Origin: Blakeslea trispora
Lineage: Eukaryota; Mucoromycota; Mucoromycetes; Mucorales; Choanephoraceae
Reading direction: 5' to 3'
DNA length: 45,991 bases
Assembly (NCBI GenBank): GCA_025331445.1
Contig: JAIWNE010000172.1
Location: 1 to 45,991 of the forward strand
The notes below the pieces were generated by a model. That model was not told the origin of the DNA. It saw only the letters and a list, made by a program, of their open reading frames with translations, and ran no database searches. Numbering within the stretch: the stretch's first letter is position 1; each line of letters starts with the position of its first letter. This document shows positions 45,055 to 45,991 of the stretch, in pieces. The translations under genes were made by a program, and so were the position numbers.

Positions 45055-45659
45055 TCTATATATACTTATTAACATCATTTAAAAAATATTTAGAATAAAA
45101 ACAAAAAAAACCTAACATTTTTGCTTACGTTATTATCACGCTTATTTTCTAATACTTATGCACACTAAGTTCATAGTTGATTTACTGAGCGTAGTTTGTT
45201 GTTTGGCATGTCTATTAAAGATGCAACATGAAAGAGAAACTTATCCATAAAAAAGAGAAAATAAGAAACGAAAAGAAATCGGATTAAAACAAAACTTCCG
45301 CTCCTTTTCCGAAAAAAAATTCCCGCTCCAGATTTAAACAGAGCATGACATGATCTGGCCATTTTTGTTTATTGTTTATTCGTTATCATCGTCTTTACTC
45401 AGAATGTAACAGTGCTGGCATAATAATATACATTGATAAATGTGAAATTTGCAAGTCTACGGATAGCTCTTTGTTTTATCTTAATTGTATTAGTCAAAGT
45501 TCAAAAATCTCAATATCAAAGTGCCAAAAGAGAGTTGTGTCACCATGCTGATAATCAATTGAGAGTATTCAACTAAATCAAGACATTTAAAGCATCAATC
45601 ATATTCATTTGTTTTTTATTAGAAATACTTTTCTTTCATATACATCAAACAACTACGAA
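45055..45659. other. AT-rich spacer
   Basis: No supported frame; a 63-codon minus-strand frame at 45171-45362 has no recognisable content. Confidence 0.4.
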
Positions 45660-45991
45660 ATGAGCCAAACTACAGAAAACAACAACAATGTAATTCAAAC
45701 AAGTGAGGATTTATTGCAAGATCAGGGTATCATAGGACCTGGTATTCCTTATTCATTAGGGACATGATCAAGTATCACAGAAAGGTGGAAACCCTATGGG
45801 CTTTGAATCCATGACCAAGGACGGTAGAGTGGCCTCTCACTTGGGCCCGAGGGGCTCCTAAGCATTTGGAACCAGCACACTTTCAATGTTTAGTTGAATA
45901 TTACGGAAGACAATATAGTACACCCATTGTCGTTATCAACAACGTCAAAAAGTTCAAAAAGATCGATGTACTTGGATCCACTTACAGTTCT
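45660..45991 (+). pseudogene. 5' part of a damaged repeat-family gene, continuing past the window end
   Basis: An ATG at 45660 opens MSQTTENNNNVIQTSEDLLQ and is stopped by TGA after about 35 codons, with more stops later. A different frame from about 45824 is open to the window end and reads VEWPLTWARGAPKHLEPAHF, then VEYYGRQYSTPIVVINNVKK and KIDVLGSTYSS. I recall similar proteins only as repeated Mucoromycota genes linked to transposons and cannot name a family. One frameshift near 45820 would join the parts. Confidence 0.45.

Overview
The window looks like nuclear DNA of an early-diverging filamentous fungus, most likely a Mucoromycota (Mucorales-type) species. It is AT-rich, its genes are split by very short GT-AG introns (about 38-83 nt), and its host genes sit beside a dense field of transposon remains. 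Exon structures were worked out by hand from splice signals and reading-frame continuity. They close in frame for the complete genes, but no database search could be run.

Layout. Host-gene part, 1-8.6 kb: the 5' two thirds of a Dicer-like ribonuclease gene on the minus strand (running off the window), an NRBF2/Atg38-like MIT plus coiled-coil gene on the minus strand, and translation factor eIF3 subunit h on the plus strand. A 68-nt-arm inverted repeat lies at 9.6-9.8 kb. Transposon part, 10-46 kb: a broken gene with a GELK motif that may be a PD-(D/E)XK nuclease (10.4-11.9 kb). A decayed Mutator-like element follows, with 41-bp ends and an 8-bp target duplication (12.1-14.9 kb). Next come an unrecognised stop-riddled ORF whose 3' end is repeated 21 kb away inside another transposon (15.9-17.1 kb), a decayed Tc1/mariner-IS630-like element with TA duplications (17.9-20.6 kb), and a truncated Helitron-type PIF1 helicase (20.7-22.3 kb). 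A non-LTR retrotransposon with two ORF1-like frames and an EN-RT ORF2 occupies 22.5-27.7 kb. A stretch of minisatellites and degenerate duplicated modules spans 28-31 kb. The cleanest element is a 9,019-bp hAT transposon with exact 8-bp target duplications and an uninterrupted 869-residue transposase (32.8-41.8 kb). It is followed by a decayed CACTA/Tnp2-like transposase beginning near a CACTA-type terminus (41.8-45.1 kb), and the start of another damaged repeat gene at the window end.

How it fits together. The three host genes are unrelated housekeeping or regulatory genes and do not form an operon. The rest is a nested transposon graveyard beside an RNA-interference gene. The hAT element is the only transposon here with an apparently intact transposase, intact ends and an intact target duplication, and it carries about 5.7 kb of sequence without recognisable genes. 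I did not find convincing evidence for a wholly new biochemical system. The strongest leads are the large hAT with passenger DNA, two further exactly bounded insertions (one into a short reading frame, one into a palindrome), the long hairpin near the Dicer gene, and an array of eight perfect TACTAAC motifs.
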